Shown: positions 25,944 through 33,999 of the stretch, in pieces
Layout: each line of letters starts with the position of its first letter
How positions within the stretch are numbered: the first letter of the stretch is position 1
Assembly: GCF_030412785.1 (NCBI RefSeq)
Contig: NZ_CP125295.1
Coordinates: 5,084,001-5,148,000 of the forward strand
Source of the DNA: Paraburkholderia sabiae
Lineage (GTDB): Bacteria; Pseudomonadota; Gammaproteobacteria; Burkholderiales; Burkholderiaceae
Direction of reading: 5' to 3'
DNA length: 64,000 bases
Translations under genes and position numbers: made by a program
The notes under the pieces: model-generated
Databases searched by the model: none
The model's input: only the letters and a program-made list of their open reading frames with translations
Told to the model about the DNA's origin: nothing

Positions 25944-27524
25944 TTACGTATAGCCGCGCCAGTTGCGAAACGCCTTCGGCCAGATGCCCTGCTTGCCCGG
26001 CGACAGGATGCCCGCAGGATCGAGCGCGTCCTTGACCGTCTCCGACAGCCGCAGCATCGCGCCGTCGTTGAAGTTGTAGCGCGCCGCCGCGAAATCCATG
26101 TAGACGAGATGCGAGCGATACTCGCCGTAGCCCGCGCCGTGCGCGTCGCTCATCCACGCTCGCAGCAGATCGCCCGCCCGTTCGCTCTGGCGCGCGTCGC
26201 TGCCGTCGAAGATAGCGGCCGCGATGTGATGCAGATGCCGCTCGCCCGCCGTGAAGCCGCCGTAGTAGTCGAAGCCGTATTCATTCGCACGCGCCTTCGC
26301 CATCGTGTATTGACGCATCGCGTCGCGGCCCGTCGCCGGACATACGGGCGAAAAGTCCACGTGCGCGCCGCGTCCGCCGCGCCAGTCGAGCATCCGGAAT
26401 GCCGTCATCGCCGGAATGCCGGCGAGGTTGCGGTCGCCGCCCGCTTCGGGTTCCGCGCTGCCATCGTAGGTTTTCGACAGCATGCGCGCGCCCGGAATGC
26501 GCCCGAACGTGCGCCGGACGATAACCTCTTGCGCGTCGATGACTTCGCGCTCGCCGTACAGCGCGTAGTGCAGATTCCAGCGGCCGATGTTCAGCTTCTC
26601 GATCATCGACGCAATCGCGCTTTCCGGCATCGCGCCCGCGCCCCGATACCACTGCGAGCGCGCGCTGAGACCCGCCGCGCGCCGCAGCCCGCCTTCGATC
26701 ACCGCCTGGTTGCCGATCGTGCCGTTCAGGCGCAACGGCCTCAACGTCTCGACGATCGCTTCCAGATCGTCGTCGCGCCGGAACTGGATTTCGCCGAGCC
26801 GATACGCGCTCGGCGCCGGCATCAGCCAGACGCCCATCTTCGTGACGATGCCGTAGTTCGACTGCATGAACATCGGATCGAACGACGGCCCGTAGCCGTA
26901 TCGGAACGCCTGCCACGATGTGCCGATCTCGATGCCGCCCATGCCCGTGCGCACCACGTCGCCGTTCGCGAGCACCACTTCCATCCCGCACTGCGTCGCC
27001 GCGTGATCGCCATAGGCCGTCGTGCCGAAGCCGCGTTCGAGCGTATTGCCGACGATGCTGCCCCAGCCCGCCGCGGGCGGATCGACCCACAGCTTGTAGC
27101 CGCGCTCGCGCAGATAGTGATGCAGATCGAAGTAGCTGACGCCCGGTTCGACGAGCGCATACGCGAGCGATTCGTCGACGGCGAGAATGCGGTTCATCCG
27201 CTGCAAATCGAGCACGACCGAGCCCGGCAGACGCGGCGCCGCGCCGCCGTACGCGAAGTTGCGCCCCGTCGAGACTGTCCACAGCGGAATGCGGTACTCG
27301 TTCGCCACGCGCAGGATCGCGCGGATTTCGTCGACGTTCGCGGGCAACAGCGCCGCCGACGGCACGAACGAGGCCGCGAGCGGCCCCGGCGCGAACGGAT
27401 CGACATAAGGCGCAAGGCTCGCCGCCGACGACGCGACCTGCGTGGCGCCGACGATCGCTTCGAAGGCGGCGAGCGCGCGATCGAACGTCGCGGCGGAAAC
27501 GTCGGGCGGCAGGATGCGTGTCAA
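25944..27524 (-). CDS. VAO/PCMH-type FAD-linked oxidase (4-cresol dehydrogenase-like flavoprotein)
   Basis: Flavoprotein of 526 residues in the vanillyl-alcohol oxidase/4-cresol dehydrogenase family, which oxidises para-substituted phenols. The FAD-binding PCMH domain covers about residues 55-240 (LPANVDEIRAILRVANEYRI; TGRNFAYGGAAPRLPGSVVL; WGSIVGNTLERGFG). The cap domain contains RGAHVDFSPV near residue 388, at the place where the FAD-linking His lies in vanillyl-alcohol and eugenol oxidases, so covalent flavin is possible. The start appears to be TTG at 27524: a GAGGGAG site precedes it and an in-frame stop lies just upstream. It has no signal peptide, while its partner gene does. Substrate unknown. 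Confidence 0.85.
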   Translation of the reverse strand: MTRILPPDVSAATFDRALAAFEAIVGATQVASSAASLAPYVDPFAPGPLAASFVPSAALLPANVDEIRAILRVANEYRIPLWTVSTGRNFAYGGAAPRLPGSVVLDLQRMNRILAVDESLAYALVEPGVSYFDLHHYLRERGYKLWVDPPAAGWGSIVGNTLERGFGTTAYGDHAATQCGMEVVLANGDVVRTGMGGIEIGTSWQAFRYGYGPSFDPMFMQSNYGIVTKMGVWLMPAPSAYRLGEIQFRRDDDLEAIVETLRPLRLNGTIGNQAVIEGGLRRAAGLSARSQWYRGAGAMPESAIASMIEKLNIGRWNLHYALYGEREVIDAQEVIVRRTFGRIPGARMLSKTYDGSAEPEAGGDRNLAGIPAMTAFRMLDWRGGRGAHVDFSPVCPATGRDAMRQYTMAKARANEYGFDYYGGFTAGERHLHHIAAAIFDGSDARQSERAGDLLRAWMSDAHGAGYGEYRSHLVYMDFAAARYNFNDGAMLRLSETVKDALDPAGILSPGKQGIWPKAFRNWRGYT

Positions 27525-27593
27525 GGTGCTCCCTCATGTTTCGACTGCACTACAGGACCGTTAGCGTTAGCGCAACACGCACCGCCGCATGCA

Positions 27594-28097
27594 TCAACGT
27601 CGATGCCCGCCGCCCATGCTGCCCATGCTGCCCATGCCGCCCCACGTATGCGTGCCGCCGTTACCGTGGAATCCGCCATGAAATCCGCCATGAAATCCGC
27701 CGTGGCCCATCATGCCGCCGCCCGGCTGTCCCCAATGCACATGGTTCATGTGATGGAAGTGATGAAACCGGTCGACGAACACGAACGACGCGCCGAACCC
27801 CACTGCAACGGGCGGTCCCCAGTACCACGGGTCATAGTAAGGATAGGCGGGAATCGGATAGACGACGGCGGCATCGGCGGCGTCGCTGCCCTGTTCGATC
27901 TGCCACGTCCCGTCCGGCTGCTGGCACGCGACGCCGCTTATTTGCTGCATCGTGCCGTCGATCTCCGCCTGACCGACGACGGTGCGGCATGTCATCTGAT
28001 CGTTGAGCGGCTCCTGCGCGGCGACGGGCGGTGAAGCCGGCACGGCGCATCCGGCGCACACGCACAGCGTCGCGCCAAATCCAGGCAAAGTACGCAT
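27594..28097 (-). CDS. His/Gly/Met-rich surface lipoprotein, hypothetical
   Basis: Small lipoprotein of 167 residues. The start at 28097 gives a short signal ending in a lipobox-like CAGC (Cys near residue 17); a longer frame adds 43 Arg-rich residues without support. The middle (QMTCRTVVGQAEIDGTMQQISGVACQQPDGTWQ) has two Cys that could pair, resembling surface-antigen/glycine-zipper-associated domains. A Tyr/Pro/Trp stretch (YPIPAYPYYDPWYWGPP) leads to a His-rich segment (FHHFHHMNHVHW) and tandem GGFHGGFHGGFHG units encoded by 12-base DNA repeats at about 27672-27708, then GSMGSMGGGH. The composition suggests metal binding at the cell surface, which is inference. It lies 240 bases after the anti-sigma gene, same strand. 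Confidence 0.65.
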   Translation of the reverse strand: MRTLPGFGATLCVCAGCAVPASPPVAAQEPLNDQMTCRTVVGQAEIDGTMQQISGVACQQPDGTWQIEQGSDAADAAVVYPIPAYPYYDPWYWGPPVAVGFGASFVFVDRFHHFHHMNHVHWGQPGGGMMGHGGFHGGFHGGFHGNGGTHTWGGMGSMGSMGGGHRR

Positions 28098-28335
28098 GAT
28101 CTGTCCTGCCCGACGGTGCGGCGTCGCGGCACCTGTGCGTGCCGTCGCCGTGAAGACGCCATCGATTCGCCTCGCAGGACGCGTGCGGCGCGAAGCCGCT
28201 TCCGTTTGCCACGAATGACCGAACACGCGTCTGCATTAACAGAACGCGTGTGTGCCGTGCGCTATTCCTGATGCACGCCGCGCGGCGAAGGACATTGTGT
28301 TACGCGATGTTTCCGGCCGAAGCCGACGCACGCGA

Positions 28336-29130
28336 CTACTGCCACGTCTCCGGACGTCCGCCGAGTTCGCCACACACTTCGATCGCGATCGAGCGCAGTT
28401 TCGCTTCTTCGATCGGGCCCGACAGCGCGTAGCCCATGTGATCGCTGATCCAGTAGAACGTGCGGCGATTGCCGTCGCGGAACAGACGGAACGCCGTCTC
28501 GTCCTTCGGGATACCCGTGACGTAGAGCGTGAGGCGCGCACCGCTCTGGTTCTCGTACATGAACTGCGCGGCGGGTCCTGCTTCGCCCGGCAACAGCCGT
28601 CCGCCGACGAGCGTATAGCCGTACTCCTGCAGCGACGGCACGGACAGATGACGGTTCAGCCGTTTGGACAGCCAGTTGATCAGATGCTCTTCTTCGGCGG
28701 CCGCAACTTCGACGGGATGACGACGCTCCGGCGTATAGACGGCGTAGGCGATATCGGCGCGCCGCGCAAACGACATCACGTCGCCATTGGCGCCGCCGCC
28801 GAGACGCGGCACCAGCGGACCGAGCACCAGCGCGAGCCCCGCGCCGACGGCCAGCCAGCACGCGGCGGCGGCCACGCGCCGCCACCATGGCACGCGCGCG
28901 CGCAACACGATGAACGGCGGCTCCTCGCGCTCGGGCGTGCCGCACAGCGTCTGCAGCGCGGCCTTCTGCGCGCGCCACGACGCGACCTGCGCAGCCGCCT
29001 GCGGGTCGTGCGCCAGATGCTCGCGCACCGCGGCGCGTTCGCTCTCGGGCAGTTCGTTATCGACGAACGCCGACAGCGCGCGCAGGTCGGGCGCGTTCGC
29101 GGAACCGGTAGTGTTTTCGTCGTTGTTCAT
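28336..29130 (-). CDS. Anti-sigma factor, transmembrane (RsiW/ChrR-like without zinc motif)
   Basis: Membrane anti-sigma factor of 264 residues. The N-terminus (LRALSAFVDNELPESERAAVREHLAHDPQAAAQVASW) has the anti-sigma helix pattern but lacks the HxxxCxxC zinc motif. One membrane helix (VAAAACWLAVGAGLALVLGPLV, about residues 78-99) is followed by a periplasmic domain. It begins 31 bases after the sigma factor stop, the standard sigma/anti-sigma order, and would hold the sigma factor inactive until an envelope signal arrives. Confidence 0.85.
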   Translation of the reverse strand: MNNDENTTGSANAPDLRALSAFVDNELPESERAAVREHLAHDPQAAAQVASWRAQKAALQTLCGTPEREEPPFIVLRARVPWWRRVAAAACWLAVGAGLALVLGPLVPRLGGGANGDVMSFARRADIAYAVYTPERRHPVEVAAAEEEHLINWLSKRLNRHLSVPSLQEYGYTLVGGRLLPGEAGPAAQFMYENQSGARLTLYVTGIPKDETAFRLFRDGNRRTFYWISDHMGYALSGPIEEAKLRSIAIEVCGELGGRPETWQ

Positions 29131-29161
29131 TGCGCCGTTTTCACCCGTTCGTCACCTGCCG

Positions 29162-29680
29162 TCACCTGCCCTTCACCACTTTCAGCGCCGGCGACTTGTG
29201 CACGGGCCCCTCCGTCAACAGTGCCCGCATATGCTCGCGGGCGCGGGACAGCCGCGACATCACCGTGCCGATGGGCACGCCGAGCGCCACGGATGCCTCC
29301 TGATAGCTCAATTCCTCCACACAGATAAGCAGCATCACTTCGCGCTGCTCGACGGGCAGACAATAAAGCGCGCGCTGCACATCGCGCAACACCAGACCGT
29401 CGACTTCGCCGCGCGGCGCTTCGAGATTGCGCCACGGCGCGCTCTCGTCATCGACGGCGATTTCGCGGCGCACCCGCAACTGGTCGATATACAGATGCCG
29501 CAGGATGGTCAGCAGCCACGCGCGCAGATTGCTGTCAGGTCGGAAACCTTTCCAGCGCGCGAGCGCACGCTCGGCCGTATCCTGAACCAGGTCGTCCGCC
29601 CATGCGGGGTCCCCCGTCAGTGCGCGCGCATAGCGCCGCAACTGCGGGAGCCACGAAATCACTTCAGCTTCGAAGTTCAC
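29162..29680 (-). CDS. ECF-type RNA polymerase sigma factor
   Basis: Extracytoplasmic-function sigma factor of 172 residues directing RNA polymerase to an envelope or stress regulon. Region 2 is clear (RRYARALTGDPAWADDLVQDTAERALARW … NLRAWLLTILRHLYIDQLR, about residues 15-70) and region 4 is the helix-turn-helix LPVEQREVMLLICVEELSYQEASVALGVPIGTVMSRLSRAR (about 112-152). The start codon seems to be GTG at 29680. It lies between a 49-residue lipoprotein gene (33 bases upstream) and its anti-sigma factor, all leftward; autoregulation from a promoter ahead of the lipoprotein is likely but the promoter was not recognised with confidence. Confidence 0.92.
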   Translation of the reverse strand: MNFEAEVISWLPQLRRYARALTGDPAWADDLVQDTAERALARWKGFRPDSNLRAWLLTILRHLYIDQLRVRREIAVDDESAPWRNLEAPRGEVDGLVLRDVQRALYCLPVEQREVMLLICVEELSYQEASVALGVPIGTVMSRLSRAREHMRALLTEGPVHKSPALKVVKGR

Positions 29681-29713
29681 CCGGCGTTTGCCGTCATGCG
29701 AGCGCAGGCGTCA

Positions 29714-29863
29714 TCAATAGCCGCCGCTGCTGCCGCTCGTGCCGCTGCTGCTGGCGCCTCCCGAACTCATGTCGCCCGTCGATTGGCATGCCGTCAGCGA
29801 CAGCGACGCCACCCCTAATGCGAGCACGACGAATACAGCCGATACCAGTCTGGACACTTTCAT
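29714..29863 (-). CDS. Tiny Gly/Ser-rich lipoprotein leading the ECF operon
   Basis: A 49-residue protein, too short for many gene finders, supported by a strong AGGAGG site seven bases before ATG at 29863, a textbook signal peptide (LVSAVFVVLALGVASLSLTAC) with lipobox at Cys 26, and a 23-residue Ser/Gly/Thr tail. It is the first gene of the sigma/anti-sigma operon. The size is like entericidin-type lipoproteins, but I see no specific match. As an envelope product under likely sigma control it could be a target or a sensor of the system; that is inference. Confidence 0.75.
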   Translation of the reverse strand: MKVSRLVSAVFVVLALGVASLSLTACQSTGDMSSGGASSSGTSGSSGGY

Positions 29864-30366
29864 GTAGAACCCTCCTGCACGGTCCGGCGCGACGGATCGC
29901 GCGGCCATGCGTTGAACCGGCGATGCGCACGCGCGTGCGGCACATGCCGCGACGCCGGTGACCGATTGCGAACATGGGAAACCTGTTGCGAGAACGGGCA
30001 TCGACCGCGATGTATCCGTTCCGGGTTTCACGGCTTCGCTGAATTGCATGCGATGCCTGACCAATAAACGCTCACGGTGCGCGATTTATTCCGCTGTATT
30101 GCGTGTGGACGGCACAAATCGCTCAACTAAAGAGTAGCCGTCGACGTGGCCCGCAGTTTGCGCCGCATCGCGAACGTGGGATGGCCCGCATAGCGGCGCA
30201 GGATTTCGTAACTCAACGTTACACTTGGTCTTTAAAGGATGCTTCCGCGCCCACAAGTGGTTATAGTGGGCGTCAGCCGGTTCAGCGTTTGAGGCCCTTC
30301 ATGTCGGCGCAGAGCGACAACGGGTAAAATCCCGCTGAACAACCGTTTCTCTCTACACAATTGTCC
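29864..30366. other. Divergent intergenic region between ECF operon and hfq2
   Basis: About 500 bases without a recognisable gene. It must carry the leftward ECF-operon promoter and the rightward hfq-like promoter. Dyads seen: gtaac-tcaac-gttac near 30209-30223 and gcccac/gtgggc near 30251-30273. Neither adds up to a clear promoter. Confidence 0.4.
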
Positions 30367-30813
30367 ATGCCTTCCGCAGAATCGCATCCGCAAAACGACT
30401 TTATGAACGCTGCGCGCAAAGAACGTAAGCGCGTCGAGATTTATCTCGTCAACGGCATCCGCCTGACGGGTTGCATCGAGTCGTTCGACCAGTATCTGGT
30501 GATGCTGCGCACGCCCGTCGGGCTGCAAGGCATCTACAAGCGCGCCATTTCGACGATCCAGCTCGACACGGGCACGCGTCCGGCGCCGCGCGCAGGTCGT
30601 CCGTCGCACGGCGATCATTCCGCACGTGGACCGCACGGTTCGCGCGAACATCGCGAGCCGCGTGAACCGCGCGAGCCGTATGGCGGATCGCAAGGCTCGT
30701 CCGACCGTTCGTCTTCTTCGTCGTCGGATGGCCCCGTCGTCGTTACGCGCCGTCGGCGCCTGTATGGCGCAGGCAACGGCAACGACCAGGGCAACAACGG
30801 CGGTCACGAATAA
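30367..30813 (+). CDS. Hfq-family RNA chaperone, second type (Hfq2-like)
   Basis: Sm-fold RNA chaperone of 148 residues. The Sm1 motif region ([35 protein letters not shown]) and Sm2 (YKRAISTI) line up well with canonical Hfq, but Sm2 reads YKRAIST instead of the usual YKHAIST, so the conserved His of the inner pore is Arg. The ring domain is followed by a 75-residue low-complexity tail rich in Arg, Gly, Ser, His and Glu ([32 protein letters not shown]), much longer than in standard 78-residue Hfq. Burkholderia cenocepacia is known to have both Hfq and a longer Hfq2; this gene fits Hfq2. An in-frame TTG two codons upstream is an alternative start. Confidence 0.85.
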   Translation: MPSAESHPQNDFMNAARKERKRVEIYLVNGIRLTGCIESFDQYLVMLRTPVGLQGIYKRAISTIQLDTGTRPAPRAGRPSHGDHSARGPHGSREHREPREPREPYGGSQGSSDRSSSSSSDGPVVVTRRRRLYGAGNGNDQGNNGGHE

Positions 30814-30867
30814 GTATTGCCGTTGCGGGCGCGCTGCCGGTGCGCCCGCTTATCGCCCGTGGGCTGG

Positions 30868-31104
30868 CTACCCGGGGCGATTAGCTGTATTAGCCAGCTG
30901 CTTCAGCATCCTCTCGATCCGCACGCCCTGCTGGGCCGTCAGTTCGTATCCACACTTCACTTCGAGCACCCGGCGCTGCCAGTAGCGGGCGTTCAGCAGA
31001 TGCATCATCGGTTGACGCATCGCCCACTCCAGATGCTCCAGTTCCGATTCGACAACATGCGACGCGTTCAAGCGTTGTCCGCTGCCATATCCGTTCGGTT
31101 GCAT
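30868..31104 (-). CDS. Small conserved hypothetical protein (78 aa)
   Basis: A 78-residue soluble protein, start at 31104 chosen for the GAGGGCG ribosome site. Sequence is mostly helical, with the stretch SELEHLEWAMRQPMMHLLNARYWQRRVLEV and a single Cys. I do not recognise a named family. It converges with the hfq2-like gene. Codon use is like its neighbours, which supports a real gene. Confidence 0.6.
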   Translation of the reverse strand: MQPNGYGSGQRLNASHVVESELEHLEWAMRQPMMHLLNARYWQRRVLEVKCGYELTAQQGVRIERMLKQLANTANRPG

Positions 31105-31374
31105 GGTCGCCCTCGTAAGCCAGCCGCGCACGGCGCTACGTATGCGCCGGCGTCATGTGACAACGTAATAACGAACGATCTCGCGAAAAATTCCATCGGC
31201 CTGCATGGAACCTACAACATGCTTTCGCGATCTTCAAGCCGCGTCGACGCAACCGTACGATTCGCGTCACGGTGGAAGTGCTTCCGTCCTATGCCATTGG
31301 CCTGATCAGCTTCGTTCGCGCGATTGCGCTATGCTGGGTTATCGATCCTGTCCAACTTCGTAGCGGAGCCAGTC

Positions 31375-31545
31375 ATGTCCACGTCGAAACAGCACACCCC
31401 GAAGACACCTGACGAACACCCGTCCAGCGACGAACGTCTCGACGAGGCGCTCGACGAAACCTTTCCCGCGAGCGATCCCATTGCGGTCGATCCCGATGAG
31501 GATGACGACGACCGCCAGCAAGGCAAGCAGAAGAAATCGCGTTGA
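31375..31545 (+). CDS. Small acidic protein with DETFPASDPIAV motif (56 aa)
   Basis: A 56-residue highly charged protein with no membrane segment. The central DEALDETFPASDPIAV motif recurs in small uncharacterised proteins of Burkholderiaceae and other proteobacteria; the C-terminus is Asp-rich then Lys-rich (DPDEDDDDRQQGKQKKSR). Start at 31375 is preceded by GCGGAG. Probably natively disordered; function unknown. Confidence 0.65.
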   Translation: MSTSKQHTPKTPDEHPSSDERLDEALDETFPASDPIAVDPDEDDDDRQQGKQKKSR

Positions 31546-31716
31546 TAACTTTGATGGCGGGACGAAGCCGCGCGAGATGCGTGTGACGCACGCGAATTGC
31601 CAGGCGCGTGGAGCAAGCCGAACGCTCGCCCGCCAGCTATGCGGACGAACGAGGTTCGGATCGAGTGAATGAGCGAAGCCGCGCAGCCCGCGAGGGCTTG
31701 CGCGGCTCGGACAGCA

Positions 31717-32430
31717 TCAGTGCGCCGTCAAGCCGCTTTCGAGCTGACGCTGCAGATCGCGCACCTGACGCTGCGTCGCACGCAACTGCTCCTGCGATTG
31801 CGCCTTCTGCTGCGCGAGCGCTGCCGCTTCTGCGCGGGTCTGCTGCTGCATGCTGTTGACGATAGTCTGCTGCTCGTGCGCAATGTTCAGGTCGGCCTGC
31901 AGACGGCTCGCGCGTTCCTGCGACAATGCGACGAGACGATCGGTGTACGCCTTTTGCGCTTCGAGTTTCGTGCGGCGAATCTCGACGTCGGACAGTTGCA
32001 CCGTCTGACGCGCAAAGTCGCGATAGATCAGTTCGGCGCGGGCTTCGTCCTGCGTCTTGATCACGCGCCAGAAGTTCTTCTGCTGGAAGAGCGCGACGTA
32101 GTACGTCATGTCCTTGCCGTAGAACATCAGGCTCGCGCCGTAACTGCCGTTGTAGCTCGTGCGCAGTTCGGTCAGATCGTTGCTGTGAATCATCTGTTGC
32201 AGTTCCGCGACATTGCCTGTCGCCGACTGCTTCGCTTCGTCAGGCGTGAGCGCAATCGTTTGGCTCGCGGCGCTGAGAGGAGCCGCGGCAGGCGTCGTCT
32301 GCGCGACGATTGCGCTCGCCGAAGCATCCGTGCCGTTAGAGGCAGAACTCTGCGCGTAGACCCCTTGAACGCCCCCGAAAACGATCATTGCCGACATCAC
32401 GATGTGTCGCACTTTCGACTTCTGGTCCAT
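31717..32430 (-). CDS. DUF2968 family exported coiled-coil protein
   Basis: Secreted protein of 238 residues. The start at 32430 gives a signal peptide (HIVMSAMIVFGGVQGVYAQ). An Ala/Ser/Thr-rich linker is followed by a globular part (ELRTSYNGSYGASLMFYGKDMTYYVALFQQKNFWRV) and a C-terminal 90-residue coiled coil rich in Gln, Ala, Arg and Glu. This pattern is the DUF2968 family known mostly from Burkholderia; its role is unknown, probably in the periplasm. A weak GC dyad follows its stop codon. It diverges from the DUF2147 gene. Confidence 0.78.
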   Translation of the reverse strand: MDQKSKVRHIVMSAMIVFGGVQGVYAQSSASNGTDASASAIVAQTTPAAAPLSAASQTIALTPDEAKQSATGNVAELQQMIHSNDLTELRTSYNGSYGASLMFYGKDMTYYVALFQQKNFWRVIKTQDEARAELIYRDFARQTVQLSDVEIRRTKLEAQKAYTDRLVALSQERASRLQADLNIAHEQQTIVNSMQQQTRAEAAALAQQKAQSQEQLRATQRQVRDLQRQLESGLTAH

Positions 32431-32777
32431 GTAATTTCTGCTCGTGTCGTGTTTTAATTTTTGCAAAACCGTCTAATTATTACTCACTTTCGCGGGTTAC
32501 GGGTTCCTCGTCGAAAATTTGCTGCTTACGCCTCTTTTCCTGTGACTGGCTCGGTGACAGCAGCGCGCAATCCGCGTGTCGACACGACGTTCTCTACGCC
32601 TCTGAAACGGGTCTCAATTAGAGGCTTCACTATCAAACGATGCAGACACTTTCACGTATTCTGCCCTCTCCAAATCTCTCCGAATCAGCAGGCAACAGGC
32701 ATGGCGCCGCCTCGCACGACCTTCACACGGCGCCGCGCGACACGCATCGCGACGACTTTCAAACAAGGAGGAAGACA
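32431..32777. other. Divergent intergenic region, DUF2968/DUF2147
   Basis: A 347-base region, locally AT-rich at 32450-32490. The stretch at 32599-32626 forms a possible hairpin (gcctct … agaggc, 16-base loop). No gene or clear promoter hexamers are recognised. Confidence 0.4.
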
Positions 32778-33263
32778 ATGACATCGCTCACACAACGCGC
32801 GCGCGGCGCGTTCGGCAAACCGGTCAAACAGGCGCTTGTCGCCGGCCTGCTGCTGGCGGGTGCAGCATCGGCTTTTGCGCAGGCCGACACGCCCGTCGGC
32901 ACATGGCAAACCATCGACGATCACACGGGCCAACCGAAGGCGCTCGTGCAGATTTCGCAGGACGCCAACGGCGCACTCAGCGGAAAGGTCATCAAGGGAC
33001 TGGGCGCCAACGACCAACCCGATCGCCGCTGCACGGCCTGCACGGACGCACGCAAGGATCAGCCGATTCTCGGCATGACGATCATCAGCGATATGAAAAA
33101 GGACGGCGACAACTGGGACGGCGGGCAGATTCTCGACCCGGAGAACGGCAAGCTCTACAAGTGCAAGATGCACGTCGAGGACGGCGGACAGAAGCTGGTG
33201 GTACGTGGATATATCGGCGTATCGCTGCTCGGGCGATCGCAGACGTGGGTTCGTCAGAACTGA
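32778..33263 (+). CDS. DUF2147 family exported protein
   Basis: Secreted protein of 161 residues; ATG at 32778 follows a strong AAGGAGG site. The signal peptide (VKQALVAGLLLAGAASAFAQ, about residues 18-37) is followed by a single DUF2147 domain: VGTWQTIDDHTGQPKALVQI at the start, a CTAC pair near the middle, and the hallmark GGQILDPENGKLYKCKM then RGYIGVSLLGRSQTWVR at the end. These are small beta-barrel-like periplasmic proteins of unknown function common in proteobacteria. A bidirectional terminator follows. Confidence 0.88.
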   Translation: MTSLTQRARGAFGKPVKQALVAGLLLAGAASAFAQADTPVGTWQTIDDHTGQPKALVQISQDANGALSGKVIKGLGANDQPDRRCTACTDARKDQPILGMTIISDMKKDGDNWDGGQILDPENGKLYKCKMHVEDGGQKLVVRGYIGVSLLGRSQTWVRQN

Positions 33264-33318
33264 GATGATTGCGTTGCGTGACTGCGATATGTCGCACGCA
33301 CTCGACGAAAGAAGGACA

Positions 33319-33361
33319 CAAAAAAGCCGGCCTGGCATTCAGTTCGCCAGGCCGGCTTTTT
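33319..33361. terminator. Bidirectional rho-independent terminator
   Basis: A 12-base-pair stem (agccggcctggc at 33325-33336 with 33346-33357) with A tract on the left and T tract on the right serves both the rightward DUF2147 gene and the leftward transposase-domain gene. Confidence 0.92.
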
Positions 33362-33392
33362 GTTATTGCGTGCGCTCAATTCGTTCGATCCG

Positions 33393-33842
33393 TCATGCCG
33401 CGTTCTTGAAAGGACTGATGTAGTTGAACACCAGCGGCGTAGCGGGCGCAGCGGACGGCGGCGTAAAGAGCGGCGTCGCAGGCACGGACGGTTGCGCAGC
33501 GTCGTTCGCGGCGGCCGCATTCGGCGCGTGCATGCGCATGCGGGCTTCCATCGTGCTGCACAACTCATTGCCGGCTTCGCCGAACAGTTCGTCCATCACA
33601 CGCTGCAAGACGCCGGCCTGATGCCACGATTTGAAGCGGCGGTGACAGGTTTGATACGACGGGTATTTGCGCGGCATCGCGGACCAGGTCGCGCCGCTAT
33701 AGATCACCCAGAGCACGCCGTTGAGCACGGAACGGGTGTTGGCGAGCGGCCTGCCGCGCAGTTCGGAACGCGGACGCAGTTCCGGCAGCAGCGGCGCGAC
33801 GCGCTGCCATTCTTCATCGGTGATATCGCGATAGGGGGTCAT
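33393..33842 (-). CDS. Stand-alone IS5-type transposase N-domain protein (DUF4096-like), copy A
   Basis: A 149-residue protein consisting of the helix-turn-helix N-domain of IS5-type transposases (ITDEEWQRVAPLLPEL … RGRPLANTRSVLNGVLWVIYSGATWSAMPRKYPSYQTCHRRFKSW, residues 6-80) and then a Pro/Ala-rich tail (SVPATPLFTPPSAAPATPL). There is no DDE catalytic domain in any frame downstream, where a terminator follows at once, and no terminal inverted repeats are visible. The start is ATG at 33842, whose upstream region holds GGAG. A paralogue with the same layout lies at 61855-62256. It may be a domesticated DNA-binding protein rather than a broken IS. Confidence 0.75.
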   Translation of the reverse strand: MTPYRDITDEEWQRVAPLLPELRPRSELRGRPLANTRSVLNGVLWVIYSGATWSAMPRKYPSYQTCHRRFKSWHQAGVLQRVMDELFGEAGNELCSTMEARMRMHAPNAAAANDAAQPSVPATPLFTPPSAAPATPLVFNYISPFKNAA

Positions 33843-33999
33843 GAGTACTCCTTCGTCAAGATGTACTCGACGATATAGAGTCACTCCACTAGCCGATATC
33901 AGACCAGTCCGAATCTTGAAAATGCAGCGCCAGCCCTCGCTGCAAGGTTCGGCGCGCATCGCGCTATCCCAAACTCGACGGGCGTCGGCGCGAAATCGA

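Noticed and set aside
30002..30040. GGAAC-like ECF promoter ahead of the tiny lipoprotein (minus strand, near 30022)
   Set aside because: The -35-like GGAAC is present, but no -10 partner at 16-17 bases; a GAAAC/CGGTC pair with 17 bases exists but is too weak to call.
33843..33999. IS terminal repeats around solo transposase-domain gene A
   Set aside because: I searched the flanks by eye and found no inverted pair or target duplication.
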